The translations under genes and the position numbers were made by a program. The notes beneath the pieces are model-generated. The model saw only the letters and a program-made list of their open reading frames with translations. It did not search any database and had not been told where the DNA came from. From assembly GCA_030684395.1 (NCBI GenBank), contig JAUXTT010000040.1:62001-126000 (forward strand): 64,000 nucleotides of DNA. Direction: 5' to 3'. Of this stretch, positions 25,719 to 36,189 are shown one piece after another. The number at the start of each line of letters is the position of its first letter. Positions within the stretch are counted from its first letter, which is position 1. The stretch comes from Bacteroidota bacterium (GTDB lineage: Bacteria > Bacteroidota > Bacteroidia > B-17B0 > Aurantibacillaceae).

Positions 25719-25726
25719 TATCTTTG
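25719..25726 (+). promoter_or_regulatory. -7 box (TATCTTTG) of the desaturase gene
   Basis: A perfect box only 4 bases before the ATG at 25731. If used, transcription would start at about the start codon and give a leaderless mRNA. Confidence 0.5.
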
Positions 25727-25730
25727 CAGG

Positions 25731-26846
25731 ATGGGATACAAAGAAGTTCGTTTTATTGATAAGGATCCAAACAGGAACCTTTTTTTCGCTACTCTCCGCA
25801 AAAATGTGGACAATTACTTCAAGGAGAATAAAATTTCAAAGCATTACAACGCTCAAATGGTAATAAAAACAATAGTTTTATTATCCGCATATCTTTTGCC
25901 TTTTGCTGCATTACTCATTTTTACACCTTCATTTGGAGTCTCTATTGCTTTATGGTCTCTCATGGGATTTGCTTTGGCAGGAATCGGGATGAGTATCATG
26001 CACGATGCTAATCACGGAGCTTATTCATCCAGCAGAAGAGTGAATTATTGGTTGGGACATACCTTAAACCTTTTGGGTGGTGCAGTTTTTAACTGGAAAA
26101 TCCAACACAATGTACTTCATCATACATATACCAATATTGTGAATTTGGATGATGATATTGATGATAAATTAATTCTTCGTTTTTCTCCACATACAAAAGT
26201 AAAATGGTACCATAAACTGCAATTTATTTATGCTTTCCTGTTTTACGGAATCCTAACTCTTTACTGGGTTCTATTGAAAGATTTTGTTCAGTATTCAAGG
26301 TACACCAAAGGCGGTGTGAATAAAAATACACAAAGCCAGAATATAGTGACGATGATAAAGATAATAGCATCTAAAATTATTTATTTGGCGGCCTTTGTTG
26401 CTGTGCCCATCTTCGTTTTCAGGATCCCAACCATGCAGGTTGTTTCCGGGTTTTTGTTAATGCATTTTATAGGTGGTGTGGTGTTAACTGTAATTTTTCA
26501 GTTGGCGCACACGGTAGAAAACACAACGCATCCACTGCCTAACGAAGAAGGAACAATTGAAAATAATTGGGCAATTCATCAATTGAACACAACTGTGAAT
26601 TTCTCCCGTCACAATAAATTTATCTCATGGTATGTAGGTGGATTAAATTTTCAGGTAGAACATCATTTGTTTCCATTGATCTGCCACGTACATTACCCTG
26701 CAATTGCCCCAATTGTTAAAGCTACAGCAGAAGAATTTGGTGTTCCATATCTTGAGAATGATTCATTCGGGAAAGCTTTAAATTCTCACATCAACACATT
26801 GGTTCGTTTCGGTAAATTGCCGAAAATGAGCGAAGCTATTGTTTAA
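25731..26846 (+). CDS. membrane fatty acid desaturase (front-end acyl-lipid/linoleoyl-CoA type)
   Basis: The 371-residue protein has the three histidine boxes of the di-iron membrane desaturases: HDANHG near residue 88, HNVLHH near residue 126 and QVEHH near residue 309. The glutamine in the last box is typical of front-end (delta-5/6-like) desaturases. Four hydrophobic stretches flank them. There is no fused cytochrome b5 domain. It inserts a double bond into membrane-lipid acyl chains, which adjusts fluidity. Single gene with its own promoter. Confidence 0.9.
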   Translation: MGYKEVRFIDKDPNRNLFFATLRKNVDNYFKENKISKHYNAQMVIKTIVLLSAYLLPFAALLIFTPSFGVSIALWSLMGFALAGIGMSIMHDANHGAYSSSRRVNYWLGHTLNLLGGAVFNWKIQHNVLHHTYTNIVNLDDDIDDKLILRFSPHTKVKWYHKLQFIYAFLFYGILTLYWVLLKDFVQYSRYTKGGVNKNTQSQNIVTMIKIIASKIIYLAAFVAVPIFVFRIPTMQVVSGFLLMHFIGGVVLTVIFQLAHTVENTTHPLPNEEGTIENNWAIHQLNTTVNFSRHNKFISWYVGGLNFQVEHHLFPLICHVHYPAIAPIVKATAEEFGVPYLENDSFGKALNSHINTLVRFGKLPKMSEAIV

Positions 26847-27063
26847 TTTGATGATGAACTAATTTGGCAATGATTGTAATTACTGAGTGAGCTGATTTCA
26901 TTTTCAAATTGATTTACTTCAAAATTTAGAGTTCCCTTCTAAATCTTTCGAGCTGTTCATTGTGGCGAAAGAGTTGATATTTCACCTAGCTCCCATTTTC
27001 AAATTAACTCATTACCAAATTTTCAAATTCCACCTCCCATTTTCAAATCTTCAAATTTCGGAC

Positions 27064-27071
27064 TATCTTTG
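27064..27071 (+). promoter_or_regulatory. -7 box (TATCTTTG) of gpmA
   Basis: A perfect TAnnTTTG box 16 bases before the chosen gpmA ATG. Upstream, 26895-27060 is AT-rich and holds several near-repeats of CATTTTCAAATT; no gene is seen there. Confidence 0.55.
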
Positions 27072-27087
27072 CACGAAATTTAATTCT

Positions 27088-27693
27088 ATGTCATTACTTA
27101 TCATATTTCGTCACGGACAATCAGTTTGGAACTTAGAGAATAAATTCACTGGTTGGGTTGATGTGGACCTTACAGAAAAAGGTGTTGAAGAGGCAAAGAA
27201 CGCGGGAAAAAAACTGAACGGATATAAATTTGATATCGGCTATTCTTCTGCTCTTATTCGCGCCCAAAAAACACTTACCCTTGCTTTGAAAGAGTGCGGA
27301 CAAAGTGATCTTCCGGTAGTTTATGATAAAGCACTGAACGAAAGAATGTACGGCGATCTGCAAGGTCTTGATAAAGCAGAAACAGCTGCAAAGTTTGGTG
27401 ATGAACAAATCAAAATCTGGAGAAGAAGTTTTGATATCGCACCGCCCAATGGTGAAAGTCTTAAGGATACCGCAGCACGTGTTATCCCTTACTTTGAACA
27501 AGAAATTGTTCCAAAATTAAAAGCAGGAAAAAATGTTGTGATCGCAGCACATGGTAATAGTTTACGTGCATTAATCATGTATCTGGAAAAAATGTCTCCT
27601 GCTCAGATTTTAGAATTTGAAATAGGTACAGGAGTTCCTCGTTTGTATGAATTAGATTCAAATATGAATGTTCTTAAAGCAGAGAATTTATAA
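27088..27693 (+). CDS. gpmA: 2,3-bisphosphoglycerate-dependent phosphoglycerate mutase
   Basis: I start at 27088 (MSLLIIFRHGQS), 201 residues. An in-frame ATG at 26962 would add 42 residues of repeat-derived sequence and put the promoter inside the gene. The RHGQSVWN motif has the phosphorylated His, ERMYGDLQG is the dPGM signature, and AAHGNSLRA holds the second catalytic His. It interconverts 3- and 2-phosphoglycerate in glycolysis. It is shorter than E. coli GpmA (250), and the missing part lies in the C-terminal region. Its stop overlaps the next ATG by one base. Confidence 0.9.
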   Translation: MSLLIIFRHGQSVWNLENKFTGWVDVDLTEKGVEEAKNAGKKLNGYKFDIGYSSALIRAQKTLTLALKECGQSDLPVVYDKALNERMYGDLQGLDKAETAAKFGDEQIKIWRRSFDIAPPNGESLKDTAARVIPYFEQEIVPKLKAGKNVVIAAHGNSLRALIMYLEKMSPAQILEFEIGTGVPRLYELDSNMNVLKAENL

Positions 27694-28154
27694 TGGAACA
27701 CGGATTTACAACTACGGATAGTCAGGTAATCGCAGTTGATTTCGACGGAACAATTGTTGAACATAAATTCCCGAAAATAGGGAAGGAGATGATGTTTGCA
27801 TTTGCTACTTTGAAAGAGCTCCAGAAAAAAGGACATAAACTTATTTTATGGACTTTTAGAGATGGTGAATTGTTGGATGAGGCAGTTGCATATTGTCGTG
27901 AAAATGGAGTGGAATTTTATGCTGTAAATAAAAGTTATCCTGAAGAAGTATATGACCTTTCCATCAGCAGAAAAATAAACGCCGACATTTTTATTGATGA
28001 CAGAAATGTAGGTGGATTTCTTGGCTGGAGCAAGATCTGGCAAACCCTTCACCCGGAAGGTGGAGAGTTCACACATCGGTTGGTGAATGAAGATGCACAT
28101 AAAAATTACAAGAAGGAAGATAAGTCCTTCATAAAAAAATTATTTGGAAAATGA
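27693..28154 (+). CDS. HAD-superfamily hydrolase (BT0820-like)
   Basis: The 153-residue protein has the HAD motif I VDFDGTIVE near residue 17, a motif II-like LILWTFRDGE (threonine) and an acidic motif IV in ADIFIDDRN, with a very small cap. It resembles the structurally known BT0820 group of small Bacteroidota phosphatases. The substrate is unknown. It overlaps gpmA by one base and map by four bases, so the three are translated as one operon. Confidence 0.82.
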   Translation: MEHGFTTTDSQVIAVDFDGTIVEHKFPKIGKEMMFAFATLKELQKKGHKLILWTFRDGELLDEAVAYCRENGVEFYAVNKSYPEEVYDLSISRKINADIFIDDRNVGGFLGWSKIWQTLHPEGGEFTHRLVNEDAHKNYKKEDKSFIKKLFGK

Positions 28155-28951
28155 TCTATTTAAAAACACGTGAGGAAATTGAGTTAATGCGGGAATCAGC
28201 TTTATGTGTATCACGCACATTGGGTATGATCGCAAAAGAATTAAAGGAAGGTATTGAGTTAAAACGTCTTGATAAACTTGCCGAAGAATTTATTCGCAGT
28301 ATGGGTGGAATTCCTTCATTCAAAGGGTATCCGGAAAACTCTAGAAATTCCTTTCCTGCGAGTTTATGTTTGTCGCTGAACGAAGCAGTGGTTCATGGTA
28401 TTCCTGATTCAAGGGTGCTTAAAGATGGAGATATTCTTTCCGTTGATTGCGGTGTTTTAAAAAATGGATTTCATGGTGATCACGCCTACACATTCTGTAT
28501 CGGAAATGTAAAGCCTGAGGTTCGTAAAATGGTTGAAGTAACCAAAGAATGTTTGTACAAAGGAATTGAGCAGGTAACTGCAAATAACCGAATCGGTGAT
28601 ATTGGTTTCGCTATTCAACAACACGCGGAAAAACATGGCTACGGAGTTGTTAGAGAGCTGGTAGGACACGGTTTAGGTCGCAGTCTTCACGAAGATCCGC
28701 AAGTTCCTAATTATGGCCGTCGTGGTACCGGACCAAAATTAAAAGACGGAATGGTGATAGCGATCGAACCGATGATCAACATGGGCAAAAAAGAAGTGCG
28801 TACCGCAAGTAATGGTTGGGATATTGTAACAAAAGACGGATTGCCCTCCGCACACTTTGAGCACGATGTAGCCTTGATAGATGGTAAAGCAGAGATTCTT
28901 TCTACATTTGATTATGTAGAAGAAGCTTTGGGGATATTGAAAACGAGTTAA
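28151..28951 (+). CDS. map: type I methionine aminopeptidase
   Basis: The 266-residue protein has the five dinuclear-metal ligands of MetAP: the two Asp in VDCGVLKNGFHGD, the His in GHGLGRSLHED, the Glu in IEPMINMG and the Glu in HFEHDVAL. It removes N-terminal Met from new proteins. In many bacteria map sits between secY and infA; here it is 16 kb upstream, and infA follows secY directly. The ATG overlaps the end of the HAD gene. A terminator hairpin begins 5 bases after the stop. Confidence 0.95.
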   Translation: MIYLKTREEIELMRESALCVSRTLGMIAKELKEGIELKRLDKLAEEFIRSMGGIPSFKGYPENSRNSFPASLCLSLNEAVVHGIPDSRVLKDGDILSVDCGVLKNGFHGDHAYTFCIGNVKPEVRKMVEVTKECLYKGIEQVTANNRIGDIGFAIQQHAEKHGYGVVRELVGHGLGRSLHEDPQVPNYGRRGTGPKLKDGMVIAIEPMINMGKKEVRTASNGWDIVTKDGLPSAHFEHDVALIDGKAEILSTFDYVEEALGILKTS

Positions 28952-28955
28952 GATG

Positions 28956-28987
28956 AAGGCGGTCAATTTGATCGCCTTTTGTTTTTC
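28956..28987 (+). terminator. terminator of the gpmA-HAD-map operon
   Basis: Nine-base arms (AAGGCGGTC / GATCGCCTT, one wobble) with a 5-base loop, followed by TTGTTTTTC. Confidence 0.7.
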
Positions 28988-29046
28988 AATTGTCATCAAT
29001 TATTTTTAGGAAATATTTTATTTTTATAGTTCAATTAAAATCTAAC

Positions 29047-31905
29047 ATGAAACCTTTCAATGGATTTTTTTATTTACTAAGTTTAGTGATACTACTCTTA
29101 TTTTCTTCTTCAATTAACGCTCAACAAAAATTTAAAGAACTTAAGTATTTGGCGCAAAGTTATTACGAGAATGATAACCTTGATACCGCTTTTATATACA
29201 GTGAAATGGCGATGATACAGGCTGAAAAAGAGTTTGGAAGGATGGACACAAATTACTGTAATATTTTAAGATTGACTTCAAATGTTTTATATCGTGATAA
29301 GAAATTTAGCTCTGCAGAACAATATTGTTTAATTGAAATTGATATACGAAAAGAATTACAGGGTGAGGAGTCTATCGATTATGGGAAAACATTAAAAAAT
29401 CTTGGGGCAATATATTTTAAAAGAGGGAACTATAATTCATGTGAGAAAGTTCTTATTAAATCCATTTCTATATTAAAAAATGGGAAAGACATGGTCATTC
29501 TTGATTACGCTTCTGCTATTGATGCTTTGGCTAGGTTATATAAGCATGAAGGGAATTATATAGAGGCTGAACCGTTGTTTGTTGAGGCAACTGAGTTGCG
29601 GAAAAAAGTATTAGGGACAAACAATACGACATATGCAAATTCTATCAATAATTTAGGAAATCTCTATTCAAAACTTGGTAATTATGAGAAGGCTAAAGAT
29701 TATATAACTGAAGCAGAAGGCATCGAAAGACTTATATTGGGAGATGAAGATCCAAATTATGCTATTACATTAGATAACCTTTCAATCGTATTAAAGAAAT
29801 TGGGAGATTATTCGGGAGCAGAAAAAATGTCAAAAAAGGCAGTGCAAATAACTGAAAAATCATTGGGAGATTCGGACCCGGATTATATTATTTGTTTGGA
29901 AAATCTTGCTTCTCTTTATATAACTATGGCCGAATATGATAATGCAGAGAAGTTGTTTTTAAAGGTAATTGAAAAAAACGTTGAAATATTCGGAAAGGCT
30001 CACCCTGATTATGCAATTTCTTTGAATAATATAGCTCTATTATATGAAAAAATGGGTAGATATGAACAAGCGGAGCCTTTGTACATTGAATCCATTGCAA
30101 TAAAAGCTAATCTTTATGGTAAAAACACTCAGGAATTTAACGCTTCGTTTCACGATTTGGCAATGCTTTATTATTTGCAAAATAAATTGGAAAAGGCCGA
30201 CACATTATTTGAGAATGTTATCAAAAATAGCATGGAAAATATTAAAAAGAATTTTGCGTTCCTTTCGGAAAAAGAAAAGGAAATGTATTTCAAACTGCAT
30301 AGATATTATTATAGCAGTTTTTATTCTTTTGCGAATGAACGGAAAACAAAGAATCGTGAAATTACTCAGATTGTTTATAACTCCCTATTATTCAATAAGG
30401 GAATATTGCTTAAATCTTCATCAGCTATGCGTGCTCAGATATTGCAAAGTAATGATACAGTCCTGATTTCAAAGTACAATAAATGGGTCGGATTAAACAA
30501 AGAGATCTGCAAACTTTATGCTACAGAAATTAGTCGACGTAGGAAAGATCCGGAAATATTAGAAAAACAAATAAATGAATTGGAGAAGGAATTAGTTAAA
30601 GGATCACAAGTTTTTAATAATTTAGAAAAAGCACAAAGTATAAATTGGAAAGATGTACAAAAAAGCTTAGAGCAGAATGAGGCGGCAATTGAGTTTATTC
30701 ATTTTAAAGAAGAAAGGAAGATAGATTCGATAACTTATTGTGCCCTGATTATAACCCCGCAAAGTAAATACCCTGAAATGATTCCTCTCTTTAATGAAAA
30801 GCAATTGTCAGATATTTTGGATTCCTATCCAGGGAATAATTATGAATATATAAATGTAGTATACGGCAAAAGTAATGATATTAATACCAAACTATACGAT
30901 TTGATCTGGAAGCCCTTGGAACGAACATTAAGAGGGATAAAAAGTGTTTATGTTTCACCTTCCGGGTTATTACACAAAGTGTCTTTTGCAGCTATTTCGA
31001 AAAAGAAAAATGTTTATCTGTGTGACGCATATAATGTAAAAATTTTAAGCAGTACAGCTAAAGTCGCTCTCCCTGAAAATTTCATTTTTGATGAGGCAAC
31101 AGTGGCCGGTGTATATGGTGGGGTTGACTTTGATGGTGACAGTACAAATTCTGGAGTTGATAAATTCAAAGGATGGGCGTATCTGGAAGGGACAAAAACT
31201 GAGACAGAAAAGATCACAAGCACTTTAATAAACAATAAAACAAGAGTTAACTATTATGTAGGTAAAGCTGCATCTGAAGCGGAGTTTAAAAGGAGTGCAA
31301 TCAACAGTAATATTATTCATTTAGCAACACATGGTTTTTTTTATCCAGACCCAGAATTGGAATTACAAAAAATGAAAGCAATAAGCTCTTCGGTTAAATT
31401 AGATTCCACTAAAAAGCCGGAAACTAAAAAAGAAGAAATTGCCTTCCGAGGAAGCAATGAAGGTTTTGGTCTTTGGACGTTTGTGAAAAATAAAAATCCA
31501 CTAATGCGATCAGGTTTGGTATTAGCCGGAGCTAATGATGTTTGGAATATTCGATACAAGACAGGAAATGAAGAAGATGGCGTTTTAACTGCACAGGAAG
31601 TTGCAACATTGGACCTTCAAAAAACGGGTTTGGTTGTATTATCTGCTTGTGAAACTGGATTAGGTGATATAAAGGGTAGCGAAGGCGTATACGGGTTACA
31701 GCGAGCTTTTAAAATGGCCGGAGCAAAGTTTATTGTGATGAGTCTATGGCAAGTTCCAGACAAAGAAACTGCGGAGTTTATGGAGTTGTTTTATTCCAAC
31801 ATGATCAAAAATAAGGATATTCGTCAAGCTTTTACTTTAACCCAAAAAGCAATGCGTAAAAAGTATGATCCTTATTACTGGGCTGCATTTGTTTTAGTGG
31901 AGTAA
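29047..31905 (+). CDS. secreted TPR-CHAT domain protein
   Basis: I choose the ATG at 29047, which gives a signal peptide (MKPFNGFFYLLSLVILLLF to NAQQ); 28990 would add 19 residues ahead of it. Residues 30-400 contain about eight 42-residue TPR units of the DYAxSLNNLAxLYxxxGxYxxAEPL type. A coiled linker follows, then a C-terminal CHAT (caspase-like) domain with the catalytic His in IHLATHGFF and Cys in VVLSACETGLG. CHAT proteases are cysteine peptidases. This copy should act outside the cytoplasm; its target is unknown. Single gene just before the ribosomal cluster. Confidence 0.9.
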   Translation: MKPFNGFFYLLSLVILLLFSSSINAQQKFKELKYLAQSYYENDNLDTAFIYSEMAMIQAEKEFGRMDTNYCNILRLTSNVLYRDKKFSSAEQYCLIEIDIRKELQGEESIDYGKTLKNLGAIYFKRGNYNSCEKVLIKSISILKNGKDMVILDYASAIDALARLYKHEGNYIEAEPLFVEATELRKKVLGTNNTTYANSINNLGNLYSKLGNYEKAKDYITEAEGIERLILGDEDPNYAITLDNLSIVLKKLGDYSGAEKMSKKAVQITEKSLGDSDPDYIICLENLASLYITMAEYDNAEKLFLKVIEKNVEIFGKAHPDYAISLNNIALLYEKMGRYEQAEPLYIESIAIKANLYGKNTQEFNASFHDLAMLYYLQNKLEKADTLFENVIKNSMENIKKNFAFLSEKEKEMYFKLHRYYYSSFYSFANERKTKNREITQIVYNSLLFNKGILLKSSSAMRAQILQSNDTVLISKYNKWVGLNKEICKLYATEISRRRKDPEILEKQINELEKELVKGSQVFNNLEKAQSINWKDVQKSLEQNEAAIEFIHFKEERKIDSITYCALIITPQSKYPEMIPLFNEKQLSDILDSYPGNNYEYINVVYGKSNDINTKLYDLIWKPLERTLRGIKSVYVSPSGLLHKVSFAAISKKKNVYLCDAYNVKILSSTAKVALPENFIFDEATVAGVYGGVDFDGDSTNSGVDKFKGWAYLEGTKTETEKITSTLINNKTRVNYYVGKAASEAEFKRSAINSNIIHLATHGFFYPDPELELQKMKAISSSVKLDSTKKPETKKEEIAFRGSNEGFGLWTFVKNKNPLMRSGLVLAGANDVWNIRYKTGNEEDGVLTAQEVATLDLQKTGLVVLSACETGLGDIKGSEGVYGLQRAFKMAGAKFIVMSLWQVPDKETAEFMELFYSNMIKNKDIRQAFTLTQKAMRKKYDPYYWAAFVLVE

Positions 31906-32017
31906 AATTAAGAAAGGAACGTTGAATTTGTCCCCTGCTTCAACCAATTTCACTACATTTGGTTTTTATTTTCCCTCCTCGGTAAAAAAACTTTGAAATT
32001 TTTTATCAACATTGATG

Positions 32018-32044
32018 TTGTTTATAAAAAAATAATTACCTTTG
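32018..32044 (+). promoter_or_regulatory. promoter of the rpsL ribosomal operon
   Basis: A -33-like TTG at 32018 and a TACCTTTG -7 box at 32037-32044. The predicted leader is about 70 bases and holds a C/G-rich CCTCCCTAAAAAGGTGGGG segment that could fold. It lies 76 bases before rpsL. Confidence 0.55.
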
Positions 32045-32120
32045 CCCTCCCTAAAAAGGTGGGGTGTGTTTAATTAAGAGGTAAAAACTCTGTAAAATCA
32101 GGTAATACAACAAGTTTAAG

Positions 32121-32528
32121 ATGCCAACTATACAGCAATTAGTAAGAAAAGGACGCTTTAAAGCGCCAAACAGAAGTAAATCAGTAGCTTTGGACTCATG
32201 TCCACAGCGCCGTGGTGTTTGTACAAAAGTGTACACAACTACTCCTAAAAAGCCAAACTCAGCTATGCGTAAGGTAGCTAAAGTTCGTTTGACTAACAAA
32301 GAGGAAATCATTGCGTACATCCCCGGAGAAGGTCACAACCTACAAGAACACAGTATCGTGTTAGTTCGTGGTGGTCGTGTTAAGGATTTACCAGGTGTTC
32401 GTTACCATATCATTCGTGGTGCATTAGATACTGCGGGTGTTGACGGAAGAAAACAAAGACGTTCAAAATATGGTGCTAAACGCCCTAAAGCGGGTGCAGC
32501 AGCAGCTCCAGCAAAGAAAAAGAAATAA
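32121..32528 (+). CDS. rpsL: 30S ribosomal protein S12
   Basis: The 135-residue protein has the S12 signature ([41 protein letters not shown]). The streptomycin-relevant lysine (TPKKPNS) is present. It ends in an alanine-lysine tail ([10 protein letters not shown]) about 10 residues longer than usual. First gene of the str operon; rpsG follows after 27 bases. Confidence 0.98.
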   Translation: MPTIQQLVRKGRFKAPNRSKSVALDSCPQRRGVCTKVYTTTPKKPNSAMRKVAKVRLTNKEEIIAYIPGEGHNLQEHSIVLVRGGRVKDLPGVRYHIIRGALDTAGVDGRKQRRSKYGAKRPKAGAAAAPAKKKK

Positions 32529-32555
32529 GAACCATTTAGTATATAATCACAAGCG

Positions 32556-33023
32556 ATGAGAAAATCGAGAGCAAAAAAAAGACCGTTGTTACCGGATCCA
32601 AAATTTAACGATACGTTAGTAACACGTTTCATTAACAACCTAATGTACGGTGGCAAAAAAGTTACCGCATCAAACGTATTTTACGATGCTATTGAAATAG
32701 TAGCAAAACGTACTAACGAAGATGGTTTGGAAGTTTTCAAAAAAGGATTGGCAAATATCACCCCGCAAGTTGAGGTTAAATCCCGTCGTGTTGGTGGAGC
32801 TACTTTCCAGATTCCATCTGAAATTCGTCCCGACAAAAAAATTGCAATGGGCATGAAATGGATGATCCTTTATTCACGTCGTCGTAACGAAAAATCAATG
32901 GCTCAGAAATTAGCCGGAGAAATCGTTGCCGCTTCTAAAGAAGAAGGTGCTGCTTTCAAAAAGAAAGAAGATACTCACAAAATGGCGGAAGCTAACAAAG
33001 CTTTCTCACATTTCCGTTTCTAA
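32556..33023 (+). CDS. rpsG: 30S ribosomal protein S7
   Basis: This 155-residue uS7 is of standard length, with [21 protein letters not shown] and the [14 protein letters not shown] loop that contacts 16S rRNA. It organises the 30S head. Second gene of the str operon. In E. coli S7 represses this operon; whether it does here is not visible. Confidence 0.98.
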   Translation: MRKSRAKKRPLLPDPKFNDTLVTRFINNLMYGGKKVTASNVFYDAIEIVAKRTNEDGLEVFKKGLANITPQVEVKSRRVGGATFQIPSEIRPDKKIAMGMKWMILYSRRRNEKSMAQKLAGEIVAASKEEGAAFKKKEDTHKMAEANKAFSHFRF

Positions 33024-33051
33024 TCATTCTTAAAAAGATACAAAAACAAAA

Positions 33052-35160
33052 ATGAGCGATTTACATTTTACAAGAAACATAGGGATTGCAGCCCACATCG
33101 ACGCCGGTAAAACTACAACAACCGAGCGTATTCTCTATTATACCGGTGTTAACCATAAAATAGGTGAAGTTCACGAAGGTGCAGCAACAATGGATTGGAT
33201 GGCGCAAGAGCAGGAGCGTGGTATTACAATTACTTCAGCTGCTACAACTTGTTTCTGGAACTACCGTGATAACAAATACAAATTAAATATTATCGATACA
33301 CCGGGTCACGTAGATTTTACCGTTGAGGTAAATCGTTCTTTACGTGTATTAGATGGATTGGTTTTCTTATTCTCTGCAGTTGATGGAGTAGAGCCTCAGT
33401 CAGAAACTAACTGGCGTTTGGCTGATAACTATAACGTAACCCGTATAGGTTTCGTTAATAAAATGGATCGTCAAGGTGCTGACTTCTTAAACGTTGTTAA
33501 ACAAACCCGTGAAATTTTAGGTGGTAATGCAGTTCCTCTTCAATTACCAATCGGTGCTGAAGAAACTTTCAAAGGTGTTGTTGATTTGATCAACTTCCGT
33601 GGAATGGTTTGGAATGAGCATGACAAAGGAATGACTTACGAAACTATCGACATTCCTGCTGATATGCTTGAAGAAGCAACTGAGTGGAGAGAAAAAATGT
33701 TAGAAGCAGTTTCTGAATTTGATGATAATATCATGCAAAAATTCTTTGACGCTCCTGAAACAATCACAGAAAGAGAAGTGTTAGATGCATTGCGTAAAGC
33801 ATGTTTAGCTAACAAGATCGTTCCTATGGTTTGTGGATCTTCATTCAAAAACAAAGGTGTTCAAACAATGTTGGATTTGGTTATGGAATTGATGCCATCT
33901 CCAATGGATAAAGAAGTTACTAGAGGTATTAATCCTGATACTGAGCAAGAAGTTACTCGTAAACCGGATGTTAAAGAACCGTTTACTGCGTTGGCATTTA
34001 AGATCGCAACTGATCCTTTCGTAGGTCGTTTGTGTTTCTTCCGTGTTTATTCTGGTCGTTTAGATGCAGGATCCTATGTATTGAACACCCGTTCCGGAAA
34101 CAAAGAGCGTATTTCCCGTATTTTCCAAATGCATGCTAACAAACAAAATGCTATCGATTTTATCGAGGCAGGAGATATTGGAGCAGCAGTTGGATTTAAA
34201 GATATCCGTACAGGAGATACTCTTTGCGAAGAGAAACATCCTATCGTATTAGAAGCAATGAATTTCCCTGAGCCTGTAATTGGTATTGCAATTGAGCCTA
34301 AAACTCAGGCAGACTTAGACAGATTAGGAGTTGGTTTAAATAAATTAGCTGAAGAGGATCCTACTTTCCGTGTTAAAACGGATGAAGATAGCGGTCAAAC
34401 TATCATCAGTGGTATGGGTGAGCTTCACTTAGAGATCATTGTTGACCGTTTGAAACGTGAATTCAAAGTGGAAGTTAACCAGGGAGCTCCTCAGGTTTCT
34501 TACAAAGAGAATATTACAGGAACTATCGAACACCGTGAAGTTTACAAAAAACAAACGGGTGGTCGTGGTAAGTTCGCTGATATCAAAATTACATTGGGTC
34601 CTATCGATGCAGACTTCACAGGTGGCGATTTGCAATTCGTAAATGAGATCACAGGTGGTAATATTCCTCGTGAATTTATCCCTTCTGTAGAAAAAGGATT
34701 CAAGGCATCAATGGTGAACGGTGTATTGGCAGGATTCCCTTTACAACAATTAAAAGTTGTATTAAAAGACGGGTCTTATCACAATGTCGATTCAGATGCA
34801 TTATCATTTGAGATTTGTGCTAAAACGGCTTACCGTGAGGCATTACCAAAATGTAGTCCTGTATTAATGGAACCAATCATGAAAATTGAGGTTCTTACTC
34901 CGGAGCAAAACATGGGTGATGTTGTAGGTGATTTAAATCGTCGTCGTGGACAAATCGAAGGTATGGATAGCAAAGGAACTGCTCAGGTAATTAAAGCAAA
35001 AGTTCCACTTTCTGAAATGTTTGGATACGTAACAGCTTTACGTACTTTAACTTCCGGTCGTGCTACTTCTACTATGGAGTTCTCACATTACGCTGAAGCA
35101 CCGGCTAACGTTGCTGCAGATGTAATCGCTAAATCAAAAGGTAAAACAGAAAAAGTTTAA
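33052..35160 (+). CDS. fusA: elongation factor G
   Basis: The 702-residue EF-G has the GTPase motifs AHIDAGKTT (G1), the RGITIT switch, DTPGHVDF (G3) and NKMDRQGAD (G4). Domain II ([11 protein letters not shown]), domain III (GMGELHLEI), domain IV and the C-terminal domain V ([21 protein letters not shown]) follow. It drives translocation after peptide-bond formation. No tuf gene follows; rpsJ comes next after 24 bases, so the str and S10 operons are joined. Confidence 0.98.
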   Translation: MSDLHFTRNIGIAAHIDAGKTTTTERILYYTGVNHKIGEVHEGAATMDWMAQEQERGITITSAATTCFWNYRDNKYKLNIIDTPGHVDFTVEVNRSLRVLDGLVFLFSAVDGVEPQSETNWRLADNYNVTRIGFVNKMDRQGADFLNVVKQTREILGGNAVPLQLPIGAEETFKGVVDLINFRGMVWNEHDKGMTYETIDIPADMLEEATEWREKMLEAVSEFDDNIMQKFFDAPETITEREVLDALRKACLANKIVPMVCGSSFKNKGVQTMLDLVMELMPSPMDKEVTRGINPDTEQEVTRKPDVKEPFTALAFKIATDPFVGRLCFFRVYSGRLDAGSYVLNTRSGNKERISRIFQMHANKQNAIDFIEAGDIGAAVGFKDIRTGDTLCEEKHPIVLEAMNFPEPVIGIAIEPKTQADLDRLGVGLNKLAEEDPTFRVKTDEDSGQTIISGMGELHLEIIVDRLKREFKVEVNQGAPQVSYKENITGTIEHREVYKKQTGGRGKFADIKITLGPIDADFTGGDLQFVNEITGGNIPREFIPSVEKGFKASMVNGVLAGFPLQQLKVVLKDGSYHNVDSDALSFEICAKTAYREALPKCSPVLMEPIMKIEVLTPEQNMGDVVGDLNRRRGQIEGMDSKGTAQVIKAKVPLSEMFGYVTALRTLTSGRATSTMEFSHYAEAPANVAADVIAKSKGKTEKV

Positions 35161-35184
35161 TTGTAAGACATACGCAATAATAAC

Positions 35185-35490
35185 ATGAGCCAAAAAATAA
35201 GAATAAAACTAAAGTCGTACGATTTCAACTTAGTTGATAAATCAGCCGAAAAAATTGTTAAGACAGTAAAGTTGACTGGAGCAGTAGTAAACGGACCAAT
35301 TCCTCTTCCTACTCACAAGAAAATTTTCACTGTATTACGTGCACCACACGTTAACAAAAAAGCGCGTGAGCAATTCCAAGCATGTACTTACAAGCGTTTG
35401 CTTGATATCTACAGTTCAACTTCTAAAACAGTTGATGCTTTGATGAAGCTTGAGTTGCCTAGCGGTGTTGAGGTTGAAATCAAAGTTTAG
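35185..35490 (+). CDS. rpsJ: 30S ribosomal protein S10
   Basis: This 101-residue uS10 has the [10 protein letters not shown] start and the [19 protein letters not shown] loop. It forms part of the 30S head and, with NusB, antitermination complexes. Standard length. A 64-base gap precedes rplC. Confidence 0.98.
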   Translation: MSQKIRIKLKSYDFNLVDKSAEKIVKTVKLTGAVVNGPIPLPTHKKIFTVLRAPHVNKKAREQFQACTYKRLLDIYSSTSKTVDALMKLELPSGVEVEIKV

Positions 35491-35554
35491 GTTTCAGTAC
35501 CAGATTAAACAAATCATTAGAGTAAAAAGTAAATTAATAATTAAATAAGTAAAA

Positions 35555-36178
35555 ATGTCCGGAATAATTGGTAAAAAAGTAGGAATGACTGGTTTCTTCG
35601 GTGCCAATGGTAAATACATACCATGCACGATTATAGAAGCAGGTCCTTGCGTTGTTACGCAAGTAAAAACCAAAGAAAAAGACGGTTACGAAGCATTGCA
35701 ATTATCTTTCGATGAGAAGAAAGAGAAACATACTTCTGCAGCCATGAAAGGTCACTTTCAAAAAGCATCAACAACTCCTAAAAGAAAAGCTGTTGAGTTT
35801 CGTCACTTTGAAGAATCAAAAAACATTGGTGATGTAATCACTGTTGAACTTTTCGCAGAAGGAGATTTCGTTGAGATTTCAGGTACTTCTAAAGGTAAAG
35901 GTTTCCAGGGTGTTGTAAAACGTCACGGATTCAGCGGGGTAGGTCACGCTAACAAATCTCACGGTCAGCACGACAGAGAGAGAGCACCTGGTTCATTAGG
36001 AGCTTCTTCAGATCCTTCACGTGTATTCCCCGGAATGCGTATGGCAGGAAGAATGGGTGGAGACAAAGTGAAGATCCAGAACATCGAAGTAGTTAAAGTT
36101 ATGCCTGAAAAAAACATCCTTTTAATTAAAGGTTCTGTTGCTGGTGCTAAAGGCTCTTATGTAGTAATCGAGAAATAA
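35555..36178 (+). CDS. rplC: 50S ribosomal protein L3
   Basis: The 207-residue uL3 has [12 protein letters not shown], a central [15 protein letters not shown] extension loop reaching the peptidyl-transferase centre, and [12 protein letters not shown]. The loop's [15 protein letters not shown] carries the site methylated by PrmB-type enzymes in other bacteria (Gln in E. coli); here the nearby residue pattern differs slightly. rplD follows after 11 bases. Confidence 0.97.
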   Translation: MSGIIGKKVGMTGFFGANGKYIPCTIIEAGPCVVTQVKTKEKDGYEALQLSFDEKKEKHTSAAMKGHFQKASTTPKRKAVEFRHFEESKNIGDVITVELFAEGDFVEISGTSKGKGFQGVVKRHGFSGVGHANKSHGQHDRERAPGSLGASSDPSRVFPGMRMAGRMGGDKVKIQNIEVVKVMPEKNILLIKGSVAGAKGSYVVIEK

Positions 36179-36189
36179 AAAAATTTACA

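Noticed and set aside
26962-27087. N-terminal extension of gpmA by 42 residues
   Set aside because: The extension is encoded by low-complexity intergenic repeats, contains the promoter box and precedes a canonical RHGQS start at 27088.
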